Position numbers and translations under genes: made by a program
Assembly: GCA_012517435.1 (NCBI GenBank)
Contig: JAAYUY010000130.1
Coordinates: forward strand, 1 to 52,028
Direction of reading: 5' to 3'
Source of the DNA: Sphingobacteriales bacterium
GTDB lineage: Bacteria > Bacteroidota > Bacteroidia > CAILMK01 > JAAYUY01
Length of the DNA: 52,028 nt
Shown here: positions 8,927 through 18,591 of the stretch, piece after piece
Position numbering within the stretch: position 1 is the first letter of the stretch
Layout of the letters: every line of letters begins with the position of its first letter
Notes under the pieces: generated by a model
Database searches by the model: none
What the model saw: only the letters and a program-made list of their open reading frames with translations
What the model was told of the DNA's origin: nothing

Positions 8927-10101
8927 TTCAAAGACGAAATTGCTAAAAAAGCCATTAATCCGCTACCCGGACCAAGGATTGACTCCGGAAGATCGAATCT
9001 CGAATGATGAAGAGGATAGCTTTCTTTATCTGAAAAACCACTTCCCAAACGGTAAAAAACCGAAGGCCTGTTCAGGGAAAAGTAAGCAAAATCTTCGGAT
9101 GTCATTCGTTGGGGAAGTTCAACCACATTATCTGCCCCCAGATATTGTATGGCCAGTTCTTTAAAACCGGCTGTCAGGGCAGGGTCATTGTAAAGGGCAG
9201 GATAACCTTTTCTGATTTCTGTTATGGCTTTAGCGCCCATTCCTGAAGCAATGGCCGAAACCATGGCCGGAAGTTTTTCGTGAATCTCACACCTGTAATT
9301 TTCATCAAAAGTTCTGAAAGTGCCTTCAAGATAAGCTTCTTCAGGAATGACATTGACTGCACCATTGGCAACAACTTTTCCAAAAGACAAAACAGCGGGA
9401 ATGGTTGCAGGCGTTTGCCGGCTTATCAGTTGCTGAACAGCCGTAATAACCTGAGCCATAATGCTGACAGGATCAATAGCCTTCCATGGCATAGCCGCAT
9501 GTCCGCCTTTTCCGATGATTTTAATATAAATTTCATCTGAAGAAGCCATAAAATAACCCGGGCAGAAACCTGCTTTACCGGCTGGAAGTTCCGGCAATAC
9601 ATGCTGCCCGACTACAAGGCTTACGGGAGGATTTTCAAGCACACCCTTTTCTATCATGGCTTTTGCTCCGCCAGGTACCTTTTCTTCGGCAGGCTGAAAA
9701 ATCAGTTTTACCGAGCCGCTGAATTCATTTTTCAGCTCTGACAAAATACGGGCAGCTCCCAGCAACATGGTCATGTGGGCATCATGACCACAGGCATGCA
9801 TAACTCCATCATTTTTAGAGCGATACGATTCGTCATTCATCTCATGGATTGGCAGGGCATCCATATCGGCTCGCAGGGCAACTACTTTTTTATCTACATC
9901 ACATCCCCTGATAGTGGCAGTCAAACCTGTTCCTGCCATACGCTCTGGTTGAAGTCCAAGTTGATGAAGTTCATTTTCGATAAAAGCGGCAGTCTGATAT
10001 TCGGCAAAGGATAATTCGGGATTTGCATGAAAATGTTGCCGTAAATAGGAAAGATAACTGCTGTTTTTATCAGCTAAAGATTTGATTTTACTTAGAAGCA
10101 T
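8923..10101 (-). CDS. M20 family metal-dependent amidohydrolase (hippurate/IAA-amino acid hydrolase type)
   Basis: A 392-aa M20D-type amidohydrolase, expected to cleave N-acyl-amino acids. Metal-site motifs are visible: ALRADMDALPIHE, MHACGHDAHM, QPAEEKVPGGAK, VVGQHV and the C-terminal TSEDFAYF. The lid-domain motif KGGHAAMPWKAIDPV is also present. There is no signal peptide, so it is probably cytoplasmic. It sits 1 nt after the SPOR gene stop and overlaps the M43 protease start by 4 nt. The exact substrate cannot be told from sequence. Confidence 0.92.
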   Translation of the reverse strand: MLLSKIKSLADKNSSYLSYLRQHFHANPELSFAEYQTAAFIENELHQLGLQPERMAGTGLTATIRGCDVDKKVVALRADMDALPIHEMNDESYRSKNDGVMHACGHDAHMTMLLGAARILSELKNEFSGSVKLIFQPAEEKVPGGAKAMIEKGVLENPPVSLVVGQHVLPELPAGKAGFCPGYFMASSDEIYIKIIGKGGHAAMPWKAIDPVSIMAQVITAVQQLISRQTPATIPAVLSFGKVVANGAVNVIPEEAYLEGTFRTFDENYRCEIHEKLPAMVSAIASGMGAKAITEIRKGYPALYNDPALTAGFKELAIQYLGADNVVELPQRMTSEDFAYFSLNRPSVFYRLGSGFSDKESYPLHHSRFDLPESILGPGSGLMAFLAISSLK

Positions 10102-10102
10102 T

Positions 10103-10504
10103 TTAGTATTTTAGTTCCGGAAATTCAATTTTGTCGGGTACAATCATGACACCTTTGAACTTTTCATCCTGCTTAAGTGCAAAATACAAGGGAAAGGCTT
10201 CGATTCGGGTTCTGAAATCACCTGCCCTGACTTTGAAATAAGGTTGTGTAAAACTCAGATACACCCTGACATCGGGATAAGACTGCATAAACAACGACTT
10301 AACCTGATTAGCTGTCTGACGGTTAGAACCTGAATAAATCTGAACCCGGAACCCCTGCATACCCTTTTCTTTAATATTCTTTTCCAAAGATCGCTGCATC
10401 AGGGTATCCATTCTGAAATCATGATGAAAAACAATCTGTTGCTGAGCTTTTACATTCAAAACCTTTAATGAGAGGATCAGCAATATGACGAAACAGTGTT
10501 TCAC
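10103..10504 (-). CDS. SPOR domain-containing exported protein
   Basis: A 133-aa protein with a signal peptide (VILLILSLKVLNVKAQ) and one C-terminal SPOR-type domain: GFRVQIYSGSNRQTANQVKS, then YPDVRVYLSFTQPYFKVRAG and DFRTRIEA. SPOR domains bind glycan strands stripped of stem peptides at division sites; binding here is inferred. The start overlaps the deoC stop by 4 nt (ATGA), and the next gene begins 1 nt after its stop. Confidence 0.85.
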   Translation of the reverse strand: MKHCFVILLILSLKVLNVKAQQQIVFHHDFRMDTLMQRSLEKNIKEKGMQGFRVQIYSGSNRQTANQVKSLFMQSYPDVRVYLSFTQPYFKVRAGDFRTRIEAFPLYFALKQDEKFKGVMIVPDKIEFPELKY

Positions 10505-11169
10505 TTTTGAAGAATTAAATCAACACCGGAAGAAGTACCAAGCCTTTTTGCTCCTGCTTCAATGAGAGCCAGCGCAAACTGTCTGTCGCGTATTCCACCG
10601 GAAGCTTTGATTTTCACTTTTTCCGGCAAAACCGATTTCATCAGTTCAACATGGGCAAGCTGAACCCCTCCAAAAAATCCTGTACATGTTTTCACGTAAT
10701 CAACGCCTATCGTTGCGCTGATTTCACAGGCTTTTTTAATTTCATCATCCGATAACAGGTTGGTTTCAAGGATCACCTTGATGGTCTTGGCTTTCAGACG
10801 GCACAGGGTTGCCACACTTTCAATATCTTCGACAAATGGCTTAATATCTCCTGCCTTCAAAGCAGCAATATTCATCACCATATCAATTTCATCGACCCCT
10901 TCGTCAAGAGCCTTACGGGTTTCTTCCACTTTTGCATTCACAATGGTATAGCCAAGGGGAAAACCAACAACGGTAACCAGCCTGACATGGGTATTATTCA
11001 ATAGCTGCCTGGCAAACCTGACAAAATAAGGGGGAATACAAACACCGGCAAATTTGTATTTTATCGCTTCAGCACAAATCTGTTCAATCTGTTGTCTGCT
11101 TGCATCCGGTTTCAGAAAAGTATGCTCAATATACCCGGAAATATCGATATTTTCATTAACTTGCTCCAT
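10501..11169 (-). CDS. deoC: Deoxyribose-phosphate aldolase
   Basis: A 222-aa class I aldolase that splits 2-deoxyribose-5-phosphate into acetaldehyde and glyceraldehyde-3-phosphate in deoxynucleoside catabolism. Conserved blocks are [46 protein letters not shown], the Schiff-base lysine region [10 protein letters not shown] and IKASGGIRD. The frame stays open 33 codons further into secA, but that part is read from the secA C-terminal region, and the ATG at 11169 ([18 protein letters not shown]) gives the normal length. With this start it overlaps secA by 14 nt. Confidence 0.95.
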   Translation of the reverse strand: MEQVNENIDISGYIEHTFLKPDASRQQIEQICAEAIKYKFAGVCIPPYFVRFARQLLNNTHVRLVTVVGFPLGYTIVNAKVEETRKALDEGVDEIDMVMNIAALKAGDIKPFVEDIESVATLCRLKAKTIKVILETNLLSDDEIKKACEISATIGVDYVKTCTGFFGGVQLAHVELMKSVLPEKVKIKASGGIRDRQFALALIEAGAKRLGTSSGVDLILQK

Positions 11170-14100
11170 GACAGTTTTTATATTTTTTTCCACTTCCGCA
11201 AGGACATGGATCATTTCTACCAACCTTTTTTTCGACCCTGACGGGGACATTTTTTCGCTCTTCCCCACCTGTACTCATTCCTTCAGGCATTTTAGTACCT
11301 TCAAAATTATCAGGCCGGGATTCGCGAAGCTTGCTAAAGTCAGATTTTTTAGGCATTTTGGCTTCTTCGACCTGTTCAGGATCCTGTGTCAGAATATCAC
11401 CTTTGAAAATCATCGGAAGGACTTCTGCATTGATTCTTCCGAGCATTTTTTCAAAGAGATTGAAGGATTCGAGTTTATAGATTAAAATCGGGTCTTTCTG
11501 TTCATACGTGGCGTTCTGAACACTCTGCTTAAGGTCGTCCAGCTCGCGAAGGTGTTCTTTCCAGCGGTCGTCAATGTGTGCCAGGGAAGTCATCCTCTCA
11601 AATGCGTGAATAATCTCTTTTCCTCTGGTTTTATAAGCTTTTTCGAGATCAACCAGCACTTCGATAACTTTTCTTCCATCGGTAAATGGAACCACGATAT
11701 ATTTGAGTACTTTACCGCGGTCTTCATACACCCTGCGTATAACAGGCCATGCTTTTTCAGCAATGCTGTTGAGTTTACGGTTGTAATGGCTTTTAATGTT
11801 GGAAAAAAGCATCTCGCTGAGTTCACCACCTTTCTTTTCCAGGAAATCTTCTTCGGTGATTCCTGAAGAGGTGGCAAAATAGCGCATGACATCATAATCG
11901 AGGGAATGTATATCGCCAGTGCTGCGGTGAATTTCTATCAGGTCATCACAAAAATCTCGTAACATATTATTCAGGTCAACAGCAAGCCTTTCTCCAAAAA
12001 GGGCATTTCTTCTGCGGGTGTAGATGACCTCACGCTGAGAATTCATCACATCATCATATTCCAGCAACCTTTTTCGTATGCCGAAATGATTTTCTTCAAC
12101 TTTTCTCTGTGCCCGTTCAATATTTTTTGAGATAATGGAATGTTGAATGACTTCACCTTCCTTGTAGCCGAAGCGGTCTAAAATCCTTGAAATTTTCTCA
12201 GATCCGAACAAACGCATGAGGTTGTCTTCAAGGCTGACATAAAACTGAGAAGTACCCGGATCGCCCTGCCTGCCTGCCCTCCCCATCAACTGCCTGTCGA
12301 TACGCCTCGCTTCATGCCTTTCCGTACCGATGATGGCGAGTCCACCTGCTTCGACAACGCCAGGCCCCAACTTAATGTCGGTACCGCGACCGGCCATATT
12401 GGTGGCTATGGTTACTGTTCCGGCACGTCCTGCCTCTGCTACTATTTCCGCTTCTTTCTGGTGATGCTTGGCATTCAAAACATTGTGCCTGATTTTTCTC
12501 CTCTCCAATATTTTACTCAGCAATTCGGAAATTTCAACGGAGGTTGTACCTACCAGGACAGGCCTTCCTGCATCCACCAATCTGCTGATTTCATCAACTA
12601 TGGCATTGTACTTTTCCCGCATAGTCTTGTAAATCAGATCGGGATAATCTTTTCTGATCATCGGACGGTTGGTCGGTATGACAACTACATCCAGTTTATA
12701 GATTGACCAGAATTCAGTGGCTTCTGTCTCAGCAGTACCCGTCATCCCGCAAAGCTTGTGATACATCCTGAAGTAGTTCTGAAGGGTTATGGTGGCATAG
12801 GTTTGTGTCAGCTTTTCAACTTTTACGTTTTCCTTGGCTTCTATTGCCTGATGCAATCCTTCCGAATATCTCCTGCCTTCGAGTACACGGCCTGTATTTT
12901 CATCAACTATCTTTATCTTTCCTTCATCAACAATATATTCAACATCTTTTTCAAATAAAGTATAAGCTTTCAGCAACTGATTGATAATGTGTATTCTCTC
13001 AGATTTAATAGCAAAGTCTTTATAAAGGAGGTCTTTTTTCTCCTGCTTTTCAGCCGGTGAAAGATTTGAGTGTTCGATGGCAGAAATTTCGTTTCCGACA
13101 TCCGGTAATACGAAAAAATGCGGGTCTTCACCGGCCGAAGTAATGGCTTCGATACCCTTGTCGGTGAGTTCAACCGAATTGTTTTTTTCATCAATGACAA
13201 AATAGAGTTCTTTGTCAATTTCGGGCATGTGTTTTTGCTGTTCGGCAAGGTAGTAATTTTCAACCTTTTGAAGGTAAGTTTTCACTCCGGGCTCACTCAG
13301 AAACTTGATTAATGCTTTGTTTTTCGGTAGTCCCCTGAAAGAACGCAGGAGCATCATGGCTGGCTCTGATGTTTCCTTATAATCAAAAGAATCTGAAAGT
13401 GCATTTTTTGCAATGTTGAGAGCCTTGTTTATATAATCTTTCTGAAGACGTATCAGTTTCTCCACACGGGGTTTTAACTCATAAAAATTCTCCTGGTCTT
13501 TGTCGCTTGTTTCAGTAGGGCCGGAAATAATCAATGGAGTACGGGCATCGTCAATCAAAACGGAATCGACTTCATCGACCATGGCATAATGGTGTTCACG
13601 CTGAACAAGGTCGTCAATGCTGCGTGCCATGTTATCACGAAGGTAGTCAAAGCCAAATTCGTTGTTTGTCCCATAAGTAATATCAGCCAGATATGCGTTT
13701 CTTCTTTCTGAAGTATTGGGTTTATAATATTCTATACAATCGACAGTTACATTGAGAAATTCATACAGAGGGCCGTTCCATTCACAGTCACGTCTGGCCA
13801 GATAATCATTGACCGTCACAATATGAACACCTTTACCGGCAAGGGCATTCAGATAGGCAGGAAGTGTCGAGACAAGAGTTTTTCCTTCACCGGTTGCCAT
13901 TTCAGCAATCTTTCCCTGATGAAGAACAACACCTCCCATCAGCTGAACATCGTAATGAACCATGTTCCACTTGATTTTACCACCGGCTGCCATCCATTCG
14001 TTCCGGTAAACTGCTTCATCACCTTCAATCCTGACAAAATCTTTTTTTACAGCAAGAAACTTATCTCTTTCTGTTGCTTTTACCCTGATTTCATTGTTTT

Positions 14101-14482
14101 CCGTAAATCTCCTCGATGTTTCTTTTACCACCGCAAATGCCTCCGGAAGCAAATCCATCAATATTTTTTCCAGTTCTTTATTTTCCTCTTTTTTAATTTT
14201 GTCAATTTCCTTGTAAAGTTCTTCCTTTTCCTCAGGCTCCATTTCCTGATTTTCTTCAATCTGTGCTTTTATTTCTTCGATTTTTTCCCTGAACTCTCTG
14301 AGGTGATTGTTAATTTTTTCCCTGAATTCATTTGATTTCTGACGCAACTCATCATTCGATAAATCTTTTAGTTTTTCATAAAAGGAATTGATTTTAACTA
14401 CATAAGGATACAATTGTTTTACATCCCGTTCGGTTTTGCTGCCAAAAAGTGAAGTCAGGGTCTTTGTGATAATGTTCGACAT
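11156..14482 (-). CDS. secA: Preprotein translocase ATPase SecA
   Basis: A 1108-aa SecA, the motor that drives unfolded proteins through SecYEG. Length is typical of Bacteroidota SecA and longer than the E. coli protein (901 aa). Walker [12 protein letters not shown] lies near residue 195, the DEAD-like [17 protein letters not shown] near 302, motif VI region [15 protein letters not shown] and [13 protein letters not shown] further on. The C-terminus ends in the zinc/SecB-binding motif [13 protein letters not shown]. An acidic/basic coiled stretch at about residues 60-115 is an insertion relative to the E. coli protein. It leads a five-gene operon and has a good -7 box 51 nt upstream. Confidence 0.98.
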   Translation of the reverse strand: MSNIITKTLTSLFGSKTERDVKQLYPYVVKINSFYEKLKDLSNDELRQKSNEFREKINNHLREFREKIEEIKAQIEENQEMEPEEKEELYKEIDKIKKEENKELEKILMDLLPEAFAVVKETSRRFTENNEIRVKATERDKFLAVKKDFVRIEGDEAVYRNEWMAAGGKIKWNMVHYDVQLMGGVVLHQGKIAEMATGEGKTLVSTLPAYLNALAGKGVHIVTVNDYLARRDCEWNGPLYEFLNVTVDCIEYYKPNTSERRNAYLADITYGTNNEFGFDYLRDNMARSIDDLVQREHHYAMVDEVDSVLIDDARTPLIISGPTETSDKDQENFYELKPRVEKLIRLQKDYINKALNIAKNALSDSFDYKETSEPAMMLLRSFRGLPKNKALIKFLSEPGVKTYLQKVENYYLAEQQKHMPEIDKELYFVIDEKNNSVELTDKGIEAITSAGEDPHFFVLPDVGNEISAIEHSNLSPAEKQEKKDLLYKDFAIKSERIHIINQLLKAYTLFEKDVEYIVDEGKIKIVDENTGRVLEGRRYSEGLHQAIEAKENVKVEKLTQTYATITLQNYFRMYHKLCGMTGTAETEATEFWSIYKLDVVVIPTNRPMIRKDYPDLIYKTMREKYNAIVDEISRLVDAGRPVLVGTTSVEISELLSKILERRKIRHNVLNAKHHQKEAEIVAEAGRAGTVTIATNMAGRGTDIKLGPGVVEAGGLAIIGTERHEARRIDRQLMGRAGRQGDPGTSQFYVSLEDNLMRLFGSEKISRILDRFGYKEGEVIQHSIISKNIERAQRKVEENHFGIRKRLLEYDDVMNSQREVIYTRRRNALFGERLAVDLNNMLRDFCDDLIEIHRSTGDIHSLDYDVMRYFATSSGITEEDFLEKKGGELSEMLFSNIKSHYNRKLNSIAEKAWPVIRRVYEDRGKVLKYIVVPFTDGRKVIEVLVDLEKAYKTRGKEIIHAFERMTSLAHIDDRWKEHLRELDDLKQSVQNATYEQKDPILIYKLESFNLFEKMLGRINAEVLPMIFKGDILTQDPEQVEEAKMPKKSDFSKLRESRPDNFEGTKMPEGMSTGGEERKNVPVRVEKKVGRNDPCPCGSGKKYKNCHGAS

Positions 14483-14532
14483 CTGATATTTAAAATTAAA
14501 TTTTGGATTTTAATCCATTTTATTTTAACGTG

Positions 14533-14540
14533 CAAATTTA
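14533..14540 (-). promoter_or_regulatory. -7 box TAAATTTG for the secA operon
   Basis: Exact TAnnTTTG match on the minus strand, 50 nt before the secA ATG, followed by GC as in most other copies in this window. Confidence 0.55.
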
Positions 14541-14647
14541 CATGAGAAAGTTATACCAAAGTTTTATTTTAAATGCTTCATCAGGTGAAAACAATTATCA
14601 TGCATAAATGCCATTCAGAAATAGCAAGTGAATCAGGTTAATTGTCA

Positions 14648-14655
14648 TACTTTTG
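14648..14655 (+). promoter_or_regulatory. -7 box TACTTTTG for the APC permease gene
   Basis: Exact TAnnTTTG match. It lies inside the longest possible permease frame (open from a TTG at 14642), so if it is the promoter the true start codon must be further downstream, at the TTG of 14669 or 14678. Confidence 0.45.
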
Positions 14656-14677
14656 TTTTTTAATCATTTTGCATTAT

Positions 14678-16336
14678 TTGAAGCAGTTATTCAGAACAAA
14701 GCCTATTGAAAGCTACAGTCAATCCCATGGGCAGCTTCGAAGAGGCAGCCTGTCGGTCATTGACCTGACTTCGCTCGGGATAGCTGCCATTATCGGAGGT
14801 GGTATTTTCAGCGCAATCGGGGAAGTGGCAGCAAGAGGAGGGCCTGGGGTTAGCTTATTGTTCATTTTTACGGCAATAGCATGTGGATTTTCAGGTTTGT
14901 GTTATGCTGTTTTTGCTTCCAGAATTCCTGTCAGCGGAAGCGCATATACATACGCTTATGTGAGTTTCGGTGAACTTATCGCCTGGATTATCGGATGGGA
15001 TTTGATTCTGGAATATGCCATCGGAAATATTGCTGTTGCTTTGTCGTGGTCTGACTATTTTACCGGTATGCTTGACGGACTGGGCATTCACCTGCCGGAA
15101 TATCTGACCTGCGATTACTGGACAGCTTCCCATCAGCTTACTCAGGAAGGGACTATTGCCTGGCAACAGGCTCCTGTATTTCTGAATATCCGCCTCATTG
15201 GCGACATCCCTGCTTTTCTGATTGTCGTATTCATCAGTGTTTTTGTTTATGTGGGTATTCGTGAATCTAAAATTGCAGGTAACCTGATGGTGCTGCTGAA
15301 AATCGTTGTCTTGCTGATAGTCATAGGTATTGGTGCTTTTTATATTCATCCTGAAAACTGGAAACCTTTTGCCCCTCACGGCATCAGCGGAATTTTAAAA
15401 GGGGTGGGTGGTGTTTTCTTTGCTTATATCGGATTTGATGCCATTACTACCACTGCCGAAGAATGCCGCCATCCGCAAAGGGATTTGCCAAAAGCCATGA
15501 TTGCTTCTTTGCTTATCACTACTGTATTATATGTTGTAATAACCCTTGTATTAACAGGCATTGTCCGTTATTCTGATCTGGAAGGCGGAGACCCGCTGGC
15601 CAAAGTATTCCGGATGCTCAACATGCCGTTTATTTCCTTTTTGGTTGCCTTCGGAGCTATCATTGCCATGGCCAGTGTATTGCTCGTCTTTCAGGTCGGG
15701 CAACCCAGAATCTGGATGAGCATGAGCCGTGACGGGCTTCTTCCTTCGAAATTCTCACATATTCATAAACGCTTTAAAACTCCTGATTTTGCCACCATCA
15801 TCACCTGCCTGCTGGTGGCACTCCCTTCTCTCTTTCTCAACATCAGTGAAGTAACCGATCTGACAAGTATCGGAACTCTTTTCGCTTTTATCCTTGTCTG
15901 CGGTGGGGTTTTTATCCTTGAAGATACCGGAAAACTTAATTCAGACAATAGTCATAAAGGTTTTCAGTTGCCGAAAATCAAAAGCAGATGGGTTGTGCCT
16001 TTCGTATGGCTGGCTATCATCCTGTTCAGCCTGTTTTTTAACCGTGATAACCTTGAGAATTTTTTCTCTTTTCACCAGGGTGAAAGCTTTTTCCATCAAC
16101 TGTTTTCCAAAATTTTATCTGCATTTTTTATTTTATGTTCGGTGATCGTTTCGGTCAGGGCAGTGATGAAAAACCTGAATGCCATCCCTGTATTTGGGCT
16201 CATGACCAATCTTTTTCTGATGACCGAACTGACAACAGCCACATGGATCAGATTTCTTGTCTGGATGTGTATTGGCTTATGTATTTACTTTTTTTTCAGC
16301 CGTAAAAACAGTTTATTAAATGTAAAGGTCAGATGA
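14678..16336 (+). CDS. APC family amino acid permease
   Basis: A polytopic membrane transporter (552 aa from this start) of the amino acid-polyamine-cation superfamily, cationic amino acid transporter-like. It has about 12 or more hydrophobic helices. The TM1 signature LGIAAIIGGGIFSAIGEVAA and the TM6 stretch FFAYIGFDAITTTAEECRHP are diagnostic. No ATG occurs in a sensible place: the frame opens at a TTG at 14642, but the -7 box at 14648-14655 and the family's usual start (KQLFRTK...) favour the TTG at 14678, which is why I chose it. Its stop overlaps the methyltransferase start by 4 nt. Substrate unknown. Confidence 0.85.
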   Translation: MKQLFRTKPIESYSQSHGQLRRGSLSVIDLTSLGIAAIIGGGIFSAIGEVAARGGPGVSLLFIFTAIACGFSGLCYAVFASRIPVSGSAYTYAYVSFGELIAWIIGWDLILEYAIGNIAVALSWSDYFTGMLDGLGIHLPEYLTCDYWTASHQLTQEGTIAWQQAPVFLNIRLIGDIPAFLIVVFISVFVYVGIRESKIAGNLMVLLKIVVLLIVIGIGAFYIHPENWKPFAPHGISGILKGVGGVFFAYIGFDAITTTAEECRHPQRDLPKAMIASLLITTVLYVVITLVLTGIVRYSDLEGGDPLAKVFRMLNMPFISFLVAFGAIIAMASVLLVFQVGQPRIWMSMSRDGLLPSKFSHIHKRFKTPDFATIITCLLVALPSLFLNISEVTDLTSIGTLFAFILVCGGVFILEDTGKLNSDNSHKGFQLPKIKSRWVVPFVWLAIILFSLFFNRDNLENFFSFHQGESFFHQLFSKILSAFFILCSVIVSVRAVMKNLNAIPVFGLMTNLFLMTELTTATWIRFLVWMCIGLCIYFFFSRKNSLLNVKVR

Positions 16337-17019
16337 AAGAAATTCAGCCTATTGCCATACCGGGTATTCATGAACGATTTCTGCCTTTTTTTCTGAAAAA
16401 TATCGGGAACAGAAGAAAAGTGCTGGATGCGGGAGCCGGTCATGGTGCCATGAGCCGGAAACTTCATGAGTTGGGATTTCAGGTTACTGCTTTAGATTTC
16501 AACAAAGAATTATATCAATGCAAAGAAGTCCCGTTTGTGGAAGCAGATCTCACCCAATCATTGCCTTTCCCTGATGCTTCTTTTGAAATTATCATTGCCG
16601 TGGAGGTTTGGGAACACATTACCTGCCAGCAAAGGTTTTTACAGGAATCTATGCGGGTTTTAAAACCGGGCGGATTACTCTTTATCAGTACTCCCAATAT
16701 TCTTTCACTGAAATCGAGGTTCCGCTTTTTATTCACCGGTTTTTTTTATAGTTTTAAACCTCTGGAAATCAACCTGAATGATGGGCTTCAGCATATATCC
16801 TCTCAAAGCTATGACCAGATTGTCTGGATGGCATCGCTATCCGGCTTTCAACTTCTGGAAACTGAAACAGACAAAAAACAGAACACTTCTTGTGCTTTGA
16901 TGATTTTTTATCCTTTTATATTGTTAATCAATATTTTAAGAAAGAGTTCAAGCCGGCATAATCAAAAAACTCTCTTGCTGGGCAGAATACTGTTTTTCAG
17001 GTTTATCAAACCTATTTAA
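16333..17019 (+). CDS. Class I SAM-dependent methyltransferase
   Basis: A 228-aa protein with a Rossmann methyltransferase fold. Motif I is VLDAGAGHGAMSRKLHELG, the acidic loop is VTALDFNKE, and VEADLTQSLPFPDASFEIII plus AVEVWEHI form the Methyltransf_11-type core. A GLLFISTPN-like strand follows. The C-terminal 60 residues contain a hydrophobic stretch (MIFYPFILLINIL) that could attach it to the membrane. Substrate not predictable. It is coupled to the permease by an ATGA overlap and runs 8 nt into the 3' end of the convergent GH25 gene. Confidence 0.82.
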   Translation: MKEIQPIAIPGIHERFLPFFLKNIGNRRKVLDAGAGHGAMSRKLHELGFQVTALDFNKELYQCKEVPFVEADLTQSLPFPDASFEIIIAVEVWEHITCQQRFLQESMRVLKPGGLLFISTPNILSLKSRFRFLFTGFFYSFKPLEINLNDGLQHISSQSYDQIVWMASLSGFQLLETETDKKQNTSCALMIFYPFILLINILRKSSSRHNQKTLLLGRILFFRFIKPI

Positions 17020-17800
17020 TCAGATACTGACTGAGCTTTTTATTGTGGCCATTCAACATGTTGATATCCACATATGTATTGATCCCATCAACCCTTCCCG
17101 TTGAAGTAAACTGCCAGATTAGAAAATTATTCAGCAAAGGCCTGTTTTTATGATTGGCTATCCATAGCGGGTATTTGTTAAACGTACTGCTGTTGAGGTA
17201 ACTCAGATAAAACTTTTCGCTTGTATAGATTATCGGTTTAACTCCATATTCTTTTTCGATTATGTCGCACCAGTTTTTTAATCCTTTTTTCAAAGAAGTC
17301 ATGCTTTGCACCACGCTGTGTTCTTCTAAATCCACGACAGGTGGCAGGTCTCCTTTTTCAAGATTGACATGATTGATAAAATTTTTTGCCTGCAATTCCG
17401 AATTTTCATTCGGACGATAATAATGATAAGCTCCTCTGATAATCCCTTTTTCCTTTACTTTTTGCCAGTTCAATGCAAATTGCTTATCCTGATGGTTTTT
17501 CCCCGCTGTTGCCCTGATAATGATAAATGAAACAGGAACATTTTCTTTTATATTTCCAAGTTTTTCCCAATTAATCTTCCCCTGATAACCTGAAATATCC
17601 AGGCCGAAAATATTATCCGGGTATTTGCCGATTACCTCCTCAAGGTTGTTATTTATATCACTCTTTCTCCAATCCTTGTAAATATAATTTTCATACCTGT
17701 GAACTACTCTGAATATCTTTGTCTTAACTTTCTCTCTAAAAACAAAAAATAAAAGTGTGATTAAAACAAGGAAGAATATAAAAAGCAGAATTCTTTTCAT
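17012..17800 (-). CDS. Glycoside hydrolase family 25 lysozyme, membrane-anchored
   Basis: A 262-aa protein with one N-terminal membrane anchor (ILLFIFFLVLITLLFFVF) and a GH25 barrel. The catalytic Asp region is GLDISGYQGKINW near residue 65, and the acidic pair sits in PPVVDLEEH near 154. Other family blocks are FIIIRATAGKNHQDKQFALN, IRGAYHYYRP and FLIWQFTSTGRVDGINTYVD. It should cleave the beta-1,4 bond of peptidoglycan from the periplasmic side; the bacterial partner process is unknown. There is a -7 box 29 nt upstream. Confidence 0.93.
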   Translation of the reverse strand: MKRILLFIFFLVLITLLFFVFREKVKTKIFRVVHRYENYIYKDWRKSDINNNLEEVIGKYPDNIFGLDISGYQGKINWEKLGNIKENVPVSFIIIRATAGKNHQDKQFALNWQKVKEKGIIRGAYHYYRPNENSELQAKNFINHVNLEKGDLPPVVDLEEHSVVQSMTSLKKGLKNWCDIIEKEYGVKPIIYTSEKFYLSYLNSSTFNKYPLWIANHKNRPLLNNFLIWQFTSTGRVDGINTYVDINMLNGHNKKLSQYLIK

Positions 17801-17829
17801 CAGCTCCTGATTGCAGAAAATTTAAGTTG

Positions 17830-17837
17830 CAAAAATA
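17830..17837 (-). promoter_or_regulatory. -7 box TATTTTTG for the GH25 gene
   Basis: Exact TAnnTTTG match on the minus strand, 29 nt before the ATG and followed by CA. Confidence 0.45.
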
Positions 17838-17961
17838 ATCGATTCAGGCTTTGAATCAGATGATATTGTTATCCCATGAAATTTTCAGGCTGTGGATTTA
17901 ACAATCAGGCAGGCATATTTACAAGCTGATTTATGACGAAAGCACTCTTTCGGAAGCTTCT

Positions 17962-18000
17962 AAAAAAAAAGCCCTTTCCCGACAGATGATCAGGAAAGGG
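17962..18000 (-). terminator. Rho-independent terminator of the thioredoxin gene
   Basis: On the minus strand an 8-bp perfect stem CCCTTTCC / GGAAAGGG (arms 17993-18000 and 17972-17979, 13-nt loop) is followed within 1 nt by a run of nine T. It starts 18 nt past the trxA stop codon. Confidence 0.88.
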
Positions 18001-18018
18001 TTTGTAAGGTATTCCGGA

Positions 18019-18390
18019 TTAATTGGCAGCAACCGGCTTCGAAATATTGAATATTTCCTTGAAAGCCTGTTCAAAAGTCGCCTTGGGTAAAGCACCCATT
18101 GCCATCTGTGGTTGTCCGTCTTTCGGGCAGAAAAGCAAAGAAGGAATGCTGCGGATACCAAAAACTCCGGCAAGCTCAGCTTCACTTTCAGTATCTACTT
18201 TATAGAAGTCAATCAGTCCGTTATATTCTTTCGAAAGCTGTTCGAGTACGGGAGCTACGGCACGGCAAGGTCCGCACCAATCGGCATAAAAATCTATAAT
18301 CGCTGGCTTGTCCCCGTTAAATTTCCATTCCGTATTGTTTTCGAAATCAAATACTTTTTCAACAAAAGTTTTTTTGGTTAAATGTTCCAT
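18019..18390 (-). CDS. trxA: Thioredoxin
   Basis: A 123-aa thioredoxin without a signal peptide. The active site is WCGPC at residues 37-41 within IIDFYADWCGPCRAVAPVLE. The cis-Pro loop is IRSIPSLLFCPKDG and the protein ends with the helix TFEQAFKEIF. Length and motif order fit a cytoplasmic disulfide reductase; the partner reductase is not in the window. It is a single-gene transcript: terminator directly downstream and about 200 nt of non-coding DNA upstream, where I found no exact TAnnTTTG box. Confidence 0.95.
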   Translation of the reverse strand: MEHLTKKTFVEKVFDFENNTEWKFNGDKPAIIDFYADWCGPCRAVAPVLEQLSKEYNGLIDFYKVDTESEAELAGVFGIRSIPSLLFCPKDGQPQMAMGALPKATFEQAFKEIFNISKPVAAN

Positions 18391-18552
18391 GGTCTCAAAT
18401 ATTTAATTTTTTTTATCTGACTCATATTAACCAATATTGATACCAGAAATCAGCCTGCCAGCCTGTCAAGGAAGTACTGACGTTATGTTTCCAAAACGAA
18501 CAAATTTTCAGATTTATGGTACAATTTTTTCGCTTTACCACCCCTGTAACAT

Positions 18553-18560
18553 TACCTTTG
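18553..18560 (+). promoter_or_regulatory. -7 box TACCTTTG for the 1140-aa gene
   Basis: Exact TAnnTTTG match, 31 nt before the ATG at 18592. Confidence 0.5.
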
Positions 18561-18591
18561 AGCTAAAATTTGATTTTACATTTTTAAGTAG

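Noticed and set aside
10501-11268. Longer deoC start at 11268
   Set aside because: The extra 33 residues are read from the secA 3' end and do not belong to the aldolase family; the ATG at 11169 gives the normal length.
13823-14335. 170-codon plus-strand open frame within secA
   Set aside because: Phe/Lys-rich antisense shadow of the secA coiled region; secA on the other strand is unambiguous.
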